Shown here: positions 5,902-6,788 of the stretch, piece by piece
Layout: every line of letters starts with the position of its first letter
Numbering within the stretch: position 1 is the stretch's first letter
NCBI GenBank assembly: GCA_903820565.1
Contig: CAIJHZ010000024.1
Location: 1-6,788 of the forward strand
DNA: 6,788 nt
Direction of reading: 5' to 3'
DNA from: an uncultured Actinomycetes bacterium
GTDB taxonomy: Bacteria > Actinomycetota > Actinomycetes > Nanopelagicales > Nanopelagicaceae
The notes under the pieces: model-generated
The model's database searches: none
What the model saw: the letters and a program-made list of their open reading frames with translations, nothing else
What the model was told of the DNA's origin: nothing
Made by a program: the position numbers and the translations under genes

Positions 5902-6788
5902 TGCCCATCTCCGGTAACAATCCAAGTTGTGGTGGTCATCGCTTCAAGTCCCATAGGGCCGCGGGCATGCAATTTCTGATTTGAGATACCGATTTCAGCC
6001 CCAAATCCCATCTGCTCACCGTCAGTAAATCGCGTGGATGTATTAACCATGACTGCCGCACAGTCTGCCAAGGCAATAAACCGCTTCACATTCTCTTTGT
6101 TCTCAGAAATGATCGCTTCGGTGTGCTGAGTTCCGTACTGTGCGATGTGCGCACTTGCTGCATCAACAGAATCAACAATCGCAACATTGATTTCAAGAGT
6201 TCCGTACTCAGTACAGAAGTTTTCATCGGTGGCCAGAGTTGCTGGAATACCAGCAACTTGTGCAATTGCAAGAGTTGCAGAATCACAATGCAGAATAACT
6301 CCAGCCTCGTGTAAAGCCTTAAGTGCAATTGGACCAAATTCTTTAGCTATCGCAGAGTGAAGAAGAACTGTTTCGGCAGCGTTGCACACACTTGGACGCT
6401 GAACCTTTGAGTTAATAATGATTGGTAACGCCTTTGAGAGATCTGCAAACTCATCGATATAGACATGGCAGACACCAGCGCCAGTTTCGATGGTTGGAAC
6501 CGTTGATTCATCAACGACCATACGGATTAAAGCCGCACTTCCTCGTGGAATAACCAAATCAACTTTGCCGCGAGCATTCAGTAAAGCTTTTACAGTTTCG
6601 CGATCTTCAGATGGAACTAGCTGTATAACATCTGGTGAAATTGAGGTTGTTGCTAAGGCATCACGCATCACACGGACTAAAACTTCATTGCTATGTGCCG
6701 CACTTGATGATCCACGCAGTAGCGCCGCATTTCCAGACATCAACAAAATTACCGCAGCATCTACGGTCACATTAGGCCGTGCCTCATA
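5889..6788 (-). CDS. proA: Gamma-glutamyl phosphate reductase ProA (glutamate-5-semialdehyde dehydrogenase), C-terminal part
   Basis: ProA reduces gamma-glutamyl phosphate to glutamate-5-semialdehyde with NADPH in cytosolic proline synthesis. The frame is open to the right window edge and begins YEARPNVTVDAA, a block found near residue 115 in ProA proteins of about 417 residues, so roughly 110 N-terminal residues lie outside. The 299 visible residues include SGNAALLRGSSSA (about 18-30), ETGAGVCHVYID (about 101-112), the catalytic cysteine in KVQRPSVCNAAET (Cys at 6384-6386), and the family signature VDAASAHIAQYGTQHTEAI (about 208-226). That signature has Ser where Leu, Ile or Val is usual before the AHI. 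The C-terminal RFTDGEQMGFGAEIGIS and ARGPMGLEAMTTTTW blocks are typical. A GTG at 6770 could be mistaken for the start, but it is internal because the conserved YEARPN precedes it in frame. The gene ends 26 bases before gatC on the same strand. Confidence 0.95.
   Translation of the reverse strand, partial: YEARPNVTVDAAVILLMSGNAALLRGSSSAAHSNEVLVRVMRDALATTSISPDVIQLVPSEDRETVKALLNARGKVDLVIPRGSAALIRMVVDESTVPTIETGAGVCHVYIDEFADLSKALPIIINSKVQRPSVCNAAETVLLHSAIAKEFGPIALKALHEAGVILHCDSATLAIAQVAGIPATLATDENFCTEYGTLEINVAIVDSVDAASAHIAQYGTQHTEAIISENKENVKRFIALADCAAVMVNTSTRFTDGEQMGFGAEIGISNQKLHARGPMGLEAMTTTTWIVTGDGQIRS

Noticed and set aside
5863..5925. Longer gatC start at ATG 5925 (119 residues)
   Set aside because: The 21 added residues translate the proA 3' end in another frame and match no GatC feature. 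ATG 5862 gives the normal length and sits behind a -10 box.
6768..6770. GTG 6770 as the start of proA
   Set aside because: The frame continues upstream with YEARPN, which is part of the conserved ProA block, so the GTG codes for an internal Val.
1..6788. Hidden defence system, mobile element, CRISPR array or RNA gene
   Set aside because: Nearly every base is accounted for by five conserved housekeeping or transport genes. The only gaps are 55 and 26 bases. No repeat arrays, transposase fragments or tRNA-like cloverleaf sequences were noticed.

Overview
The window is ordinary chromosomal housekeeping DNA, most likely from a low-GC actinobacterium. It resembles the freshwater Nanopelagicales (acI) group more than a high-GC Streptomyces or Mycobacterium. 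The reasons are actinobacterial-looking protein sequences (GatCAB, IlvD, a 14-TM DHA2 transporter), moderate base composition (mid-40s % GC by eye), very tight gene packing and leaderless-looking promoters. The lineage is an inference from pattern, not from a search.

Layout, left to right. Positions 1-1048 (minus strand) hold the 5' part of ilvD, dihydroxy-acid dehydratase of branched-chain amino acid synthesis. It is cut by the left window edge and carries an apparent single-base deletion near 141-142. Positions 1049-1103 are a short divergent promoter region. Positions 1104-2567 (plus strand) encode a complete DHA2-type MFS exporter. It meets gatB tail to tail with no intergenic base, and both stop codons lie inside a perfect 18-bp palindrome. 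Positions 2568-5862 (minus strand) are the gatC-gatA-gatB operon, whose three genes are joined by two 4-base ATGA overlaps. Positions 5889-6788 (minus strand) hold the C-terminal part of proA, gamma-glutamyl phosphate reductase of proline synthesis, which enters from the right edge.

How the genes work together: GatC, GatA and GatB form the amidotransferase that converts misacylated Glu-tRNA(Gln) and/or Asp-tRNA(Asn) to the correct aminoacyl-tRNA. ProA lies 26 bp upstream on the same strand, so read-through into gatC is possible, but gatC also has its own promoter-like sequence. IlvD lies downstream in the same orientation, separated from gatB by the oppositely oriented transporter. The transporter has no evident functional tie to its neighbours.

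I found no tRNA, rRNA, CRISPR array, insertion sequence or phage gene, and no convincing undescribed system. The items most worth a second look are the ilvD frameshift, the palindrome containing two stop codons, and the leaderless-type promoters of ilvD and gatC.
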